DNA from: a bacterium
GTDB lineage: Bacteria; Bacillota_I; Bacilli_A; RFN20; CAG-826
Assembly: GCA_004561785.1 (NCBI GenBank)
Contig: SFUB01000060.1
Coordinates: 1-8,061 of the forward strand
Direction: 5' to 3'
Length of the DNA stretch: 8,061 nucleotides
Below the pieces are notes generated by a model. That model saw nothing but the letters and a program-made list of their open reading frames with translations, was not told where the DNA came from and made no database searches. Position 1 is the stretch's first letter. Each line of letters starts with the position of its first letter. Below are positions 1 to 5,832 of the stretch, in pieces. The translations under genes were made by a program, and so were the position numbers.

Positions 1-13
1 TTTTCTCAATGTA

Positions 14-80
14 AATTCCGTTTTTGTGGCGAAATGCGGAATTAAGTCCAATAAAAAGGATGAAATTAGGAAAAACGGAA
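14..80 (+). repeat. Competing inverted repeats in the far gltX leader
   Basis: AATTCCG (14-20) is complementary to CGGAATT (37-43). The overlapping TTCCGTTTTT (16-25) is perfectly complementary to AAAAACGGAA (71-80). The two pairings exclude each other. The stretch 1-194 is AT-rich and shows no recognisable gene. No T-box core such as AGGGTGGNACCGCG is present. Whether the region is transcribed is unknown. Confidence 0.35.
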
Positions 81-145
81 CTTAGTTTAAGAATTCACGG
101 CTTTTTGGCTTTTGTCGAGGAAAGGCAACAGTCCTTATGGAAGAG

Positions 146-180
146 GGAAAGAGAAGAGATTATAATCTCTTCGCCTTTCC
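146..180 (+). promoter_or_regulatory. Palindrome/hairpin with TATAAT just upstream of gltX
   Basis: Positions 153-172 form a perfect 20-bp palindrome (GAAGAGATTA followed by its reverse complement). An outer arm GGAAAG (146-151) can pair with CTTTCC (175-180) across a small asymmetric bulge. The palindrome contains a consensus -10 box, TATAAT, at 161-166, and the gltX ribosome binding site begins right after the hairpin at 181. If the -10 box is real, transcription would start near G173 and give a leader of about 22 nt that still carries the Shine-Dalgarno. No convincing -35 box lies 16-18 bp upstream. The element could be an operator overlapping a promoter, or an RNA hairpin in a longer leader. 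The structure is read directly from the sequence; its function is inferred. Confidence 0.45.
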
Positions 181-187
181 AGGAGGT
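181..187 (+). promoter_or_regulatory. Ribosome binding site fixing the gltX start
   Basis: AGGAGGT lies 7 nt before the ATG at 195. It is the only strong Shine-Dalgarno near the 5' end of the gltX frame. It decides the start in favour of position 195 over the in-frame upstream codons that would add 57 residues unlike any GluRS N-terminus. Confidence 0.85.
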
Positions 188-194
188 TTTACCT

Positions 195-1859
195 ATGGCC
201 GACAACAAAGATTTAGCTGAGCTCCTCTTCCCCGACGTCACGATGACGATCGATGATTTGGAAGCCAAATATCCGCCTCGCGGCTTGAAGGAGGGGGCTC
301 AAGTCACCCGCTTCGCCCCATCCCCGACCGGCTTCCTCCACACCGGAAGTCTCTTCACGTCCCTCATTTCCTATACCTTGGCCAAACAATCCGGCGGCGT
401 CTATTTCTTCCGTTTGGAGGATACGGACACCAAGCGCACCATTGCCGGAAGCGGCGACTTGCTCATCGAGCAACTTGGCCAATTCGGCATCGTTGCCGAT
501 GAGGGCTACACGCCAAGCGGCGACGAAGGCGCCTATGGCCCCTATCAGCAATCCAAACGCCGCGACATCTACCGCACCGTCATCAAACAGATGATCATCG
601 ATGGCTCTGCCTATCCGGATTTCTGCACCCCCGAGGACCTTGACGCCATCCGCAAAGTCCAAGAGGCTAACAAAGTCCTTCCCGGATACTATGGGAAATA
701 CGCCCGCGACCGGAATCTCAGCGTCGATGAGAGGATCGCGAAGATCAAAGCCGGCGTCCCCTGGGTCATCCGTTTCCGTTCCCTTGGCGACCATGATCGC
801 AAAATCAAATTCAACGATGCCATCCGCGGCGAGATCGAGCTTCAAGACAACGACACCGATGTCGTGATCCTGAAATCCGACGGCCTCCCGACCTACCACT
901 TCGCCCACGTCGTCGACGACCACTTCATGCGTACCACGGTCATCACCCGCGGCGAGGAATGGATCCCTTCGACCCCGATCCATCTTGGCATGTTCAAGAG
1001 CTTGGGCTGGCACGCGCCGCGTTATGCTCACATCCCTTCCATCATGAAGCTCGATCATGGCAACAAGAGAAAACTTTCCAAGCGGAAAGATCCCGAAGCC
1101 GCCGTCTCTTACTTCCTTGAGAAGGGTTATCAGCCCAAGGCTTTGCTCGTCTATCTCATGTCCATCGCCAATTCCAACTTCGAGGAATGGACCTCCGCGA
1201 ATAAGACCTACGATTTCTCCAAATTCGCCTTCCGCCTCAAAAAGATGTCCCTAGACGGAGCCCTCTTCGATCAGGATAAGCTCAACTACTTCGGGAAAGA
1301 GATGATCGCTAAGACCCCCTTGGAGGAACTCTTCGCTGAGGTCAAAGGCTACGCCGAAAAATACGATCCCGCCTTCTTCGGCAAGATCGAATCCGACGAG
1401 GCCTACTTCAAGAAGATCCTCAACATCGAGAAAGACCGCAAAAACCCCAGAAAGGACTATGCGAAATTCTCCGATATCTATCCTCTCATCAAATTCTTCT
1501 ACCAAGATGAATACGAGAAGATCCTCGCAAATCCCCTTCCCTTCAAGGAGAGTTACTCCAAAGAGGAAATCGCATCCCTCCTTTCCGACTTCAAGGACAA
1601 GATGCTCTTCGGGACCGATGAGAACGCTTGGTGGAACGGCATGAAGGAAATCGTTGCCGCCCACGGCTTCGCGATTTCCAACAAGGATTACGCCGAGCAC
1701 CCGGAGAATTACAAAGGCAACGTCTCCGATGGCTCCGAGGTCCTCCGCGTCGCCATCACGGGCGCTAAGGATTCCCCAAACCTCCATGAGATCCTGGAGA
1801 TCCTCGGGAAAGAGGAAGTCACCCGCCGTCTGGATGAAGTTCTCGCCTTGCTGAAATAA
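195..1859 (+). CDS. gltX: Glutamate--tRNA ligase (GluRS)
   Basis: This 554-residue class I aminoacyl-tRNA synthetase charges tRNA-Glu with glutamate in the cytoplasm, using ATP. The Rossmann catalytic domain shows the family signature APSPTGFLHTGS at residues 41-52, where HTGS is the HIGH equivalent. FRLEDTD follows at about 72-78, TRGEEWIPSTPIH at about 251-263, and the KMSKS equivalent KLSKR at 293-297. The classical GluRS zinc-knuckle cysteines are not apparent; only one Cys is seen in that region (C144). At 554 residues it is longer than the usual 470-490. The extra length is a short N-terminal extension and a long, divergent C-terminal anticodon-binding half, as in the longer GluRS type of clostridia and relatives. 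The ATG at 195 is chosen for its AGGAGGT site. A tRNA-Glu gene lies 48 nt downstream. Whether the enzyme also charges tRNA-Gln (non-discriminating, with GatCAB) cannot be judged here. Confidence 0.95.
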   Translation: MADNKDLAELLFPDVTMTIDDLEAKYPPRGLKEGAQVTRFAPSPTGFLHTGSLFTSLISYTLAKQSGGVYFFRLEDTDTKRTIAGSGDLLIEQLGQFGIVADEGYTPSGDEGAYGPYQQSKRRDIYRTVIKQMIIDGSAYPDFCTPEDLDAIRKVQEANKVLPGYYGKYARDRNLSVDERIAKIKAGVPWVIRFRSLGDHDRKIKFNDAIRGEIELQDNDTDVVILKSDGLPTYHFAHVVDDHFMRTTVITRGEEWIPSTPIHLGMFKSLGWHAPRYAHIPSIMKLDHGNKRKLSKRKDPEAAVSYFLEKGYQPKALLVYLMSIANSNFEEWTSANKTYDFSKFAFRLKKMSLDGALFDQDKLNYFGKEMIAKTPLEELFAEVKGYAEKYDPAFFGKIESDEAYFKKILNIEKDRKNPRKDYAKFSDIYPLIKFFYQDEYEKILANPLPFKESYSKEEIASLLSDFKDKMLFGTDENAWWNGMKEIVAAHGFAISNKDYAEHPENYKGNVSDGSEVLRVAITGAKDSPNLHEILEILGKEEVTRRLDEVLALLK

Positions 1860-1863
1860 GGCC

Positions 1864-1892
1864 TTGCGCAAAATCCGCGAGAGTGGTTTAAT
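1864..1892 (+). promoter_or_regulatory. Putative promoter of the tRNA-Glu gene
   Basis: TTGCGC (1864-1869) is followed by a 17-bp spacer ending in TGG (an extended -10 element) and TTTAAT (1887-1892). The expected start is near 1898-1900, about 10 nt before the mature tRNA 5' end at 1908. This would let the tRNA be made independently of gltX. The -35 match is partial, so read-through from gltX remains an alternative. Confidence 0.45.
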
Positions 1893-1903
1893 TTCTCTCG
1901 CGG
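1875..1903 (+). repeat. Inverted repeat between gltX and tRNA-Glu
   Basis: CCGCGAGAG (1875-1883) and CTCTCGCGG (1895-1903) are perfect 9-bp inverted arms around an 11-nt loop that contains the putative TTTAAT -10 box. No T-run follows, so it is not a typical intrinsic terminator. It could be an operator over the tRNA promoter, or a processing hairpin in a gltX-tRNA co-transcript. Confidence 0.5.
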
Positions 1904-1907
1904 CCAT

Positions 1908-1982
1908 GGCCCCATGGTCAATCGGTTAAGACGGGACCCTCTCAAGGTCCAATGCCTGGTTCGACTCCAGGTGGGGTCACCA
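1908..1982 (+). tRNA. tRNA-Glu (anticodon CTC)
   Basis: This is a complete 75-nt cloverleaf. The acceptor arms are GGCCCCA (1908-1914) and TGGGGTC (1972-1978), with a G2-U71 wobble as in Bacillus tRNA-Glu. The D stem is GTC/GAC with the loop GG at 1924-1925. The anticodon stem GGACC/GGTCC (1934-1938, 1946-1950) encloses loop CTCTCAA, which gives anticodon CTC at 1941-1943 and reads GAG. The T arm is CCTGG-TTCGACT-CCAGG (1955-1971). The discriminator is A1979 and CCA is encoded at 1980-1982. A CTC anticodon reads only GAG, so a TTC isoacceptor for GAA must lie elsewhere. The gene lies directly downstream of gltX, the synthetase expected to charge it. Confidence 0.96.
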
Positions 1983-1994
1983 CCTAAAGAAAAC

Positions 1995-2017
1995 GCCCTG
2001 CAATACAGGGCTTTTTT
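1995..2017. terminator. Bidirectional intrinsic terminator
   Basis: GCCCTG (1995-2000), loop CAATA and CAGGGC (2006-2011) form a 6-bp GC-rich hairpin followed by six T residues (2012-2017). This ends the gltX/tRNA-Glu unit on the plus strand. On the minus strand the same hairpin is followed by GTTTTCTTT, so it can also terminate the convergent HAD-phosphatase gene, whose stop codon lies at 2024-2026. Confidence 0.85.
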
Positions 2018-2023
2018 CTTGCC

Positions 2024-2659
2024 TTAGTCAAAGCAATTCAGTAAATCGGAGAAGCGGGCTAGGTGGCCAATTGGCCCGGCCTCACGAAGTTTCTTTTTGT
2101 CCCCGTATCCGTAATCGGCGGCCAAACAGGGTATTCCGTTCTCCTTGGCCCCCAAGACGTCCAACTCCGTATCACCCACCATGATGGCCTCTATGCCTAG
2201 GGATTCGTTTCTTAGGCAAGCTTTTATCACTTGGCTTTTCGTGGACACCGATCCGTCCCTTGAGACCCCATAGATCCCGTCGAAATAGGAACGAAGGCCG
2301 AATTTGCTCAATATCGGTCCTGAGGTGGTCTGGATTTTGCAGGTGCATACGAAAAGACGGTGCCCTCTGGATTTAAGCTCTTGAAGAGTCTTTTCGACGT
2401 CGGGATAGGCATAGGCCTCGAAACCGCCCTTCGATTCGTATTCGCCGCGGAATATCCGGATCGCTTCCTCCAGGTCCTCGTCCTTCACTCCGGAAAGACG
2501 GAAACACTCTTTAAGCGGAGGGCCGATGAAGAAATCCAGCTCTTTATAAGGTATAAGGGGGTAGCCGAGTTTTTCCAAAGTGAAGTTCGCGCAGCGTTTG
2601 ATGCCGGGGGCGCTGTCGAGGAGGGTCCCGTCTTGGTCGAATAGGATCGCTTTTCTCAT
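2024..2659 (-). CDS. HAD-superfamily phosphatase, phosphoglycolate-phosphatase-like
   Basis: This 211-residue cytoplasmic hydrolase has all four HAD motifs. Motif I is DQDGTL at 8-13, with nucleophile D8 and acid/base D10. Motif II is T106 in VCTCK. Motif III is K141. Motif IV is GDTELD at 162-167. The stretch between about residues 15 and 85, including IGPPLKECF at 45-53, fits the alpha-helical cap of the Gph-like subgroup. Members remove phosphate from small phosphorylated metabolites by an aspartyl-phosphate intermediate, and the substrate cannot be read from sequence. The gene is convergent with the gltX/tRNA unit and divergent from tcdA. No Shine-Dalgarno lies at a usable distance; a promoter-like TAGAAT ends 6 nt before the ATG. 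Family assignment is firm, specificity unknown. Confidence 0.88.
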   Translation of the reverse strand: MRKAILFDQDGTLLDSAPGIKRCANFTLEKLGYPLIPYKELDFFIGPPLKECFRLSGVKDEDLEEAIRIFRGEYESKGGFEAYAYPDVEKTLQELKSRGHRLFVCTCKIQTTSGPILSKFGLRSYFDGIYGVSRDGSVSTKSQVIKACLRNESLGIEAIMVGDTELDVLGAKENGIPCLAADYGYGDKKKLREAGPIGHLARFSDLLNCFD

Positions 2660-2665
2660 CCTCTT

Positions 2666-2694
2666 ATTCTATTCGGAACGGCCGGGACGGTCGA
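2666..2694 (-). promoter_or_regulatory. Putative promoter of the HAD-phosphatase gene
   Basis: Read on the minus strand, TCGACC (2694 down to 2689, 4 of 6 matches to TTGACA) is followed by a 17-bp spacer and TAGAAT (2671 down to 2666, 5 of 6 matches to TATAAT). The ATG begins at 2659, seven bases after the -10 box, so the predicted start site falls on the start codon itself. Confidence 0.5.
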
Positions 2695-2721
2695 TTGTTT
2701 CCTTCTTATTTGAGGAAGGGT

Positions 2722-2727
2722 TATAAT
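2722..2727 (+). promoter_or_regulatory. Putative -10 box of tcdA
   Basis: A consensus TATAAT ends 9 nt before the tcdA ATG at 2737. No good -35 hexamer lies at 16-18 bp; the nearest, TTGTTT at 2695-2700, is 21 bp away. The purine-rich GAGGAAGGG (2712-2720) is too far from the ATG to act as a ribosome binding site. Confidence 0.45.
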
Positions 2728-2736
2728 CCCGTCGCT

Positions 2737-3489
2737 ATGGCTGGCAGCATCTTCACCCGCACCGAAATGCTTCTGGGGCCCAAGGCCCTGGAAACCCTGT
2801 CTCGCAAAAGGGTCGCCGTTTTCGGAATCGGAGGAGTGGGGGGCAACGCCGTGGAGGCTCTCTGCCGATGCGGAATCGGGGAGATCGACCTCATCGATGA
2901 TGACGTCGTCGCCTTGTCCAACATCAACCGCCAGATCATCGCGACCCTGGATGGGGTGGGCAAACCAAAAGTCGATGTCGCCGAAGAAAGAATCCGTTCC
3001 CTGAATCCGGACATCAAGGTCCACAAGCATCGTTGCTTCTACCTTCCCGAAGACCATGGGGACGTCGATTTCTCTTCCTTCGATTACATCATCGACGCGA
3101 TCGACACGGTTTCCGCCAAACTCGACATCATTCAAGAAGCCAAGGGAAGAGGCATTCCCATCATCTCGGCCCTAGGCTGCGGGAACCGCGTGGACCCGAC
3201 CAAACTCAAGGTGTGCGATATCTCCAAAACCGAAGGGGATCCCTTGGCCAAGATCATGCGCCGCGAACTCCGGAAAAGAGGCATCCGAGGGTTGAAGGTC
3301 GTCTATTCCGCCGAACCGCCCTTGAAACCTTTGGAATCCATTCCCTTGGATAAGCCCGCCGACCCCAGCAAACCCCAGAGAAGAAGCACGCCGGGATCGA
3401 CCCCCTTCGTCCCTCCGGTCGCCGGAATCATCCTCGCCTATCAAGTCGTGATGGATTTGACGGCGTGGAGCAAGGACAGCCGCGATTGA
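2737..3489 (+). CDS. tcdA: tRNA threonylcarbamoyladenosine dehydratase (E1-like, TcdA/CsdL family)
   Basis: This 250-residue ThiF/MoeB/E1-superfamily protein is expected to dehydrate t6A37 in ANN-decoding tRNAs to the cyclic form ct6A, using ATP. It opens with the family-typical FTRTEMLLG (6-14). The nucleotide-binding loop GIGGVGG is at 30-36, DLIDDD at 51-56, SNINRQ at 61-66 and AIDT at 121-124. The TcdA-specific block, roughly 145-182, contains ALGCGNRVDPTKL and then KTEGDPLAKIMRRELRKRG. The C-terminal SAEPP (191-195) and the PPVAGIILA helix (226-234) also fit. Length is close to the family's usual 250-270. The ATG at 2737 is preferred over an in-frame TTG at 2695 because homologues begin about ten residues before the RTE motif. 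The gene is divergent from the HAD phosphatase and appears to have its own promoter. Confidence 0.92.
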   Translation: MAGSIFTRTEMLLGPKALETLSRKRVAVFGIGGVGGNAVEALCRCGIGEIDLIDDDVVALSNINRQIIATLDGVGKPKVDVAEERIRSLNPDIKVHKHRCFYLPEDHGDVDFSSFDYIIDAIDTVSAKLDIIQEAKGRGIPIISALGCGNRVDPTKLKVCDISKTEGDPLAKIMRRELRKRGIRGLKVVYSAEPPLKPLESIPLDKPADPSKPQRRSTPGSTPFVPPVAGIILAYQVVMDLTAWSKDSRD

Positions 3490-3508
3490 CCCCTCCAAAG
3501 GCGCTTTG

Positions 3509-3537
3509 TTGAGAATACAAAGGAAAAGTTAGATAAT
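3509..3537 (+). promoter_or_regulatory. Putative promoter of the plsC operon
   Basis: TTGAGA (3509-3514, 5 of 6 to consensus), a 17-bp spacer and GATAAT (3532-3537, 5 of 6) make the best sigma-A-type promoter in the window. The ATG of the acyltransferase gene is at 3545, seven bases after the -10 box, so the predicted start is within 1-2 nt of the start codon. An inverted repeat, CTTTGT (3504-3509) and ACAAAG (3517-3522), flanks the -35 box and could be a regulator site. Confidence 0.6.
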
Positions 3538-3544
3538 AAACACC

Positions 3545-4384
3545 ATGATTCTTTCGAGCATACTCTATGTTGTTTCATTCGCCGCCGCTTTGGGCTGCGC
3601 CTATCTTCTCTCGAGTTACAATCTCTACCTTTGGCTTATGGCCCTGCCTTTTTGGGTCGCGTTCTTCTATCTGTCCTTCGGCATCTGGGTTCTGATCCTC
3701 ATCGCCTGGGGACCGTTCCTTAAAAACAAACCAACCCCGGACAAACCGAACCGCTTCTACATCGGAGTCATCCACCAAACCGTCCAAACCTTCTTCTTGG
3801 CTTTTCACATCCACGTCCGCGTCCGCGGCGGAAGCAAGATCCCGGCCAATCAGAAGGTCCTGTACGTCAACAACCACATTTCCAACTTCGACCCCATGGC
3901 CATGATCTGCGCCTTCCGCGGGCCTTTCCTCGGCGTCACCAAGCCCGAGAACCTCAAGTTCCCCATCGCCGGGCCTTTCATTCGCCTCGCCGGATTCATC
4001 CCCATCAACCGCGAGGATGCGAAAGAAGGCAGCAAAGCGATCAATAAAGCCAGCGAATACCTCCGCCAGAACCTCTGCGACGTCGAGATCTGCCCGGAAG
4101 GCACCCGCAATAAAACCGATCAATTGCTTTTGGAGTTCCACGCCGGCTCATTCCGGGCCGGAATGGATGCGAAAGCCCCCATCGCCATCGTGGCGGTCAA
4201 GGGGACCAAGGAAATTCATAAGAGAGCCCCTTGGCGTCCTTGCTTCGTCTACCTTGACATCCTGAAAGTCATCACTCCGGAAGAATATGAGAATCTAACC
4301 CCCGCTCAGGTCCGCGATTTGGCATTCGGATTGATCAAAAACGACCTAGAAGGAGGATTGCTTTATGAATTACCTGCTCTTTAA
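3545..4384 (+). CDS. plsC: 1-acyl-sn-glycerol-3-phosphate acyltransferase (PlsC-like)
   Basis: This 279-residue membrane acyltransferase would transfer a fatty acyl group to lysophosphatidic acid to make phosphatidic acid at the inner leaflet. Two hydrophobic segments at about 4-24 and 28-56 should anchor it, followed by a charged linker. The PlsC domain carries motif I NHISNFD (110-116, catalytic His111 and Asp116), motif II FIPINR (151-156) and motif III CPEGTR (183-188), all in the expected order. It is longer than minimal PlsC proteins (about 200-250 residues) because of the N-terminal double anchor. The gene has no ribosome binding site, but a strong promoter ends 7 nt before its ATG. 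Its last 20 nt overlap a broken lipid-kinase gene, and LD-carboxypeptidase follows, suggesting an envelope-related operon. Acyl donor and exact acceptor are not determinable. Confidence 0.88.
   Translation: MILSSILYVVSFAAALGCAYLLSSYNLYLWLMALPFWVAFFYLSFGIWVLILIAWGPFLKNKPTPDKPNRFYIGVIHQTVQTFFLAFHIHVRVRGGSKIPANQKVLYVNNHISNFDPMAMICAFRGPFLGVTKPENLKFPIAGPFIRLAGFIPINREDAKEGSKAINKASEYLRQNLCDVEICPEGTRNKTDQLLLEFHAGSFRAGMDAKAPIAIVAVKGTKEIHKRAPWRPCFVYLDILKVITPEEYENLTPAQVRDLAFGLIKNDLEGGLLYELPAL
4351..4356 (+). promoter_or_regulatory. Ribosome binding site for the broken lipid-kinase gene
   Basis: A perfect AGGAGG lies inside the end of the acyltransferase gene, 8 nt before the ATG at 4365. The intact translation start shows that the broken gene was once expressed as the second cistron of this operon, and its first part may still be translated. 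Confidence 0.8.
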
Positions 4385-4695
4385 TAGCAAATCCGCCGCT
4401 TCGGAAGGAATGAAAGAAGTCCTCCAGGCATCCGCGAAGCTGAGCGAAAAATATGGGGAATTCGCTTTAAAGGATCTGATCGAGCTCAACAAAGAGGCTT
4501 TTTTCTCCTCTCTCAATTCCGACGATCTCATCGTCGTCGCCGGAGGGGATGGCACCCTCAACCATCTCATCAACGAAATCGGGTCCGCTCCGATTCCTGA
4601 GAAACTCTTCCTTCTCCCGCCCGACGGGCTTTCAGATCGACGGAGAAATCGGCCCGAAAGCGACTTCCTATAAAGCCTATTTTCCAGAGGAATAA
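4365..4695 (+). pseudogene. Diacylglycerol/lipid kinase (DagK/YegS family), internally deleted and frameshifted
   Basis: The ATG at 4365 opens 102 codons. Residues 1 to about 86 match the N-terminal nucleotide-binding part of the DagK/YegS lipid kinases, including VVAGGDGTLNHLINEI at 57-72. Homology stops at LLPP, where the family normally continues into P-x-GTGNDF, and the frame ends at 4673 after an unrelated arginine-rich tail. In the +1 frame, 4630-4695 reads FQIDGEIGPKAT and ends FPEE-stop. That looks like the conserved DGE-containing C-terminal end of the same family, with its stop 3 nt before the next gene. The middle of the protein, roughly 180-200 residues by comparison with the usual length near 300, is absent. 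The locus is therefore an internally deleted gene joined out of frame. The product should lack lipid-binding and catalytic parts. An assembly or sequencing error cannot be excluded. Confidence 0.8.
4686..4691 (+). promoter_or_regulatory. Ribosome binding site of the LD-carboxypeptidase gene
   Basis: AGAGGA lies 7 nt before the ATG at 4699, within the last codons of the lipid-kinase remnant. It supports translation of the downstream gene as an operon-internal cistron. Confidence 0.7.
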
Positions 4696-4698
4696 AAC

Positions 4699-5697
4699 AT
4701 GCGCTTCCCATCTCCACTCCGCAAAGGCGATCGCATCGATTTCGTGGCTCCTTCTTTTGGAGTGACGACGGAACCCTATGCGACTCGATTTGAGGCCTCT
4801 TTAAGGCGTTTCGAGAAACTTGGATACGAGCTGAATGTTTTCCCTAACGTCTACAAAAACGAGGGGATCGCCGGAAGCGCATCCCCGGAGGAAAGGGGAA
4901 AAGAGATCAACGAGGCCTTTGCCTCGCCTTCGAAAGCCGTTATATCCGTCGGCGGGGGCGAGACGATGATCGAAATTCTCCCTTTCGTGGATTTCGACCT
5001 CATCGCTAGGCTCGAGCCCAAGTTTTTCATGGGCTATTCCGACAACACAAACCTCACCTTTTTGCTCCCGACCCTTTGCGACACCGTTTCGATCTATGGC
5101 CCCCACGCCGGAAGCTTCTACGCCTACCCCTTCCGTTATGCCGAAAAAGACGCCTTGAGGATGCTGCAAGGGGAGAAGGACTTCTTTGGCTATCCCAAAT
5201 ACTCTATCAGCAAAAACGATCCGGAGCACCCTCTTTGGCGTTACCGTCTTACCCAAGAGAAAATCATCCACGCCTATAACTATGACGGCCCTTTTGAAGG
5301 GACTTTTCTCGGGGGATGCTTGGATTGCCTCGTGAGCCTATGCGGAACCCGCTTCGACAAGGTAAAAGGATTTCAAAAGAAGCATCCGAAGGGGATCGTC
5401 TGGTTCCTGGAGTCCTGCGATTTGAACGCCATCGCCATCCGCCGCGCCTTGTTCCAACTCAAAGAAGCGGGGTGGTTTGATAACGCCAAGGGCTTCCTGA
5501 TCGGCCGCCCCCTCCATTCTGAGTTTTGCTTTGACGTGGGCCCGGAAGAATGCGTTTTGGATTTGCTTTCTCCTTTGGGCCTGCCCATCCTTTATAACGT
5601 TGATTTGGGCCATATCCCCCCGGCCATGCCGATTTTATCGGGGGCGGAAGGGAAGGTTTCTTTGGAAGAGGGGAACCTCCACATCCAGTACAAATAA
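4699..5697 (+). CDS. LD-carboxypeptidase, peptidase family S66 (LdcA/MccF-like)
   Basis: This 332-residue serine peptidase belongs to family S66. LdcA members remove the terminal D-Ala from murein tetrapeptides during peptidoglycan recycling; MccF members cleave microcin C-type aminoacyl nucleotides. The Ser-Glu-His triad is visible: S114 in MGYSDNTNL, E238 in WFLESCDLN and H305 in DLGHIPP. The N-terminal start RKGDRIDFVAPSFG, the glycine-rich SVGGGE at 83-88 and GGCLDCL at 205-211 are typical. No signal peptide is seen, so it should be cytoplasmic. The gene follows the lipid-kinase remnant by 3 nt and is probably co-transcribed from the acyltransferase promoter. No intrinsic terminator is apparent after the stop codon. 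S66 membership is firm; the choice between murein recycling and MccF-like detoxification is open. Confidence 0.88.
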   Translation: MRFPSPLRKGDRIDFVAPSFGVTTEPYATRFEASLRRFEKLGYELNVFPNVYKNEGIAGSASPEERGKEINEAFASPSKAVISVGGGETMIEILPFVDFDLIARLEPKFFMGYSDNTNLTFLLPTLCDTVSIYGPHAGSFYAYPFRYAEKDALRMLQGEKDFFGYPKYSISKNDPEHPLWRYRLTQEKIIHAYNYDGPFEGTFLGGCLDCLVSLCGTRFDKVKGFQKKHPKGIVWFLESCDLNAIAIRRALFQLKEAGWFDNAKGFLIGRPLHSEFCFDVGPEECVLDLLSPLGLPILYNVDLGHIPPAMPILSGAEGKVSLEEGNLHIQYK

Positions 5698-5744
5698 CCC
5701 CCGTTCGCAGTATCTAATCTTTCTATTTAAAATTTGGACATTGT

Positions 5745-5780
5745 ACGGAAAGAAGAAAAATCTTTATCCACGGATTCCGT
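5745..5780 (+). repeat. Inverted repeats upstream of pyrG
   Basis: The 145-nt gap between the carboxypeptidase gene and pyrG holds ACGGAA (5745-5750), which can pair with TTCCGT (5775-5780). The second arm is also part of a local palindrome, ACGGA-T-TCCGT (5770-5780), so the two pairings compete. Two TAAAAT hexamers (5728-5733 and 5789-5794) are possible -10 boxes, but neither has a convincing -35. No function is assigned. Confidence 0.3.
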
Positions 5781-5832
5781 CCCTGGATTAAAATTTTGAG
5801 CGTTGTTTTTTGCCGAAAAGCCGCGGCTATGC

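Noticed and set aside
24..194. N-terminal extension of gltX by 57 residues
   Set aside because: The extension is unlike GluRS N-termini, crosses the palindrome and the AGGAGGT site, and has no ribosome binding site of its own. The ATG at 195 is well supported.
1..194. T-box riboswitch controlling gltX
   Set aside because: No AGGGTGGNACCGCG-like antiterminator sequence and no terminator with a T-run lies before the gene.
1875..1903. Intrinsic terminator of gltX
   Set aside because: The 9-bp stem is good, but it is followed by CCATGG with no T-run, so termination here is unlikely. The real terminator lies after the tRNA.
2695..2736. TTG start giving TcdA 14 extra residues
   Set aside because: The extra residues do not resemble the family N-terminus, and the stretch contains the TATAAT box. 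The ATG at 2737 fits the usual distance to the RTE motif.
4365..4673. A genuine short 102-residue DagK-like protein
   Set aside because: Family similarity stops mid-motif, the tail is arginine-rich and unrelated, and the family's C-terminal piece is found just downstream in another frame. This indicates deletion rather than a functional short form.
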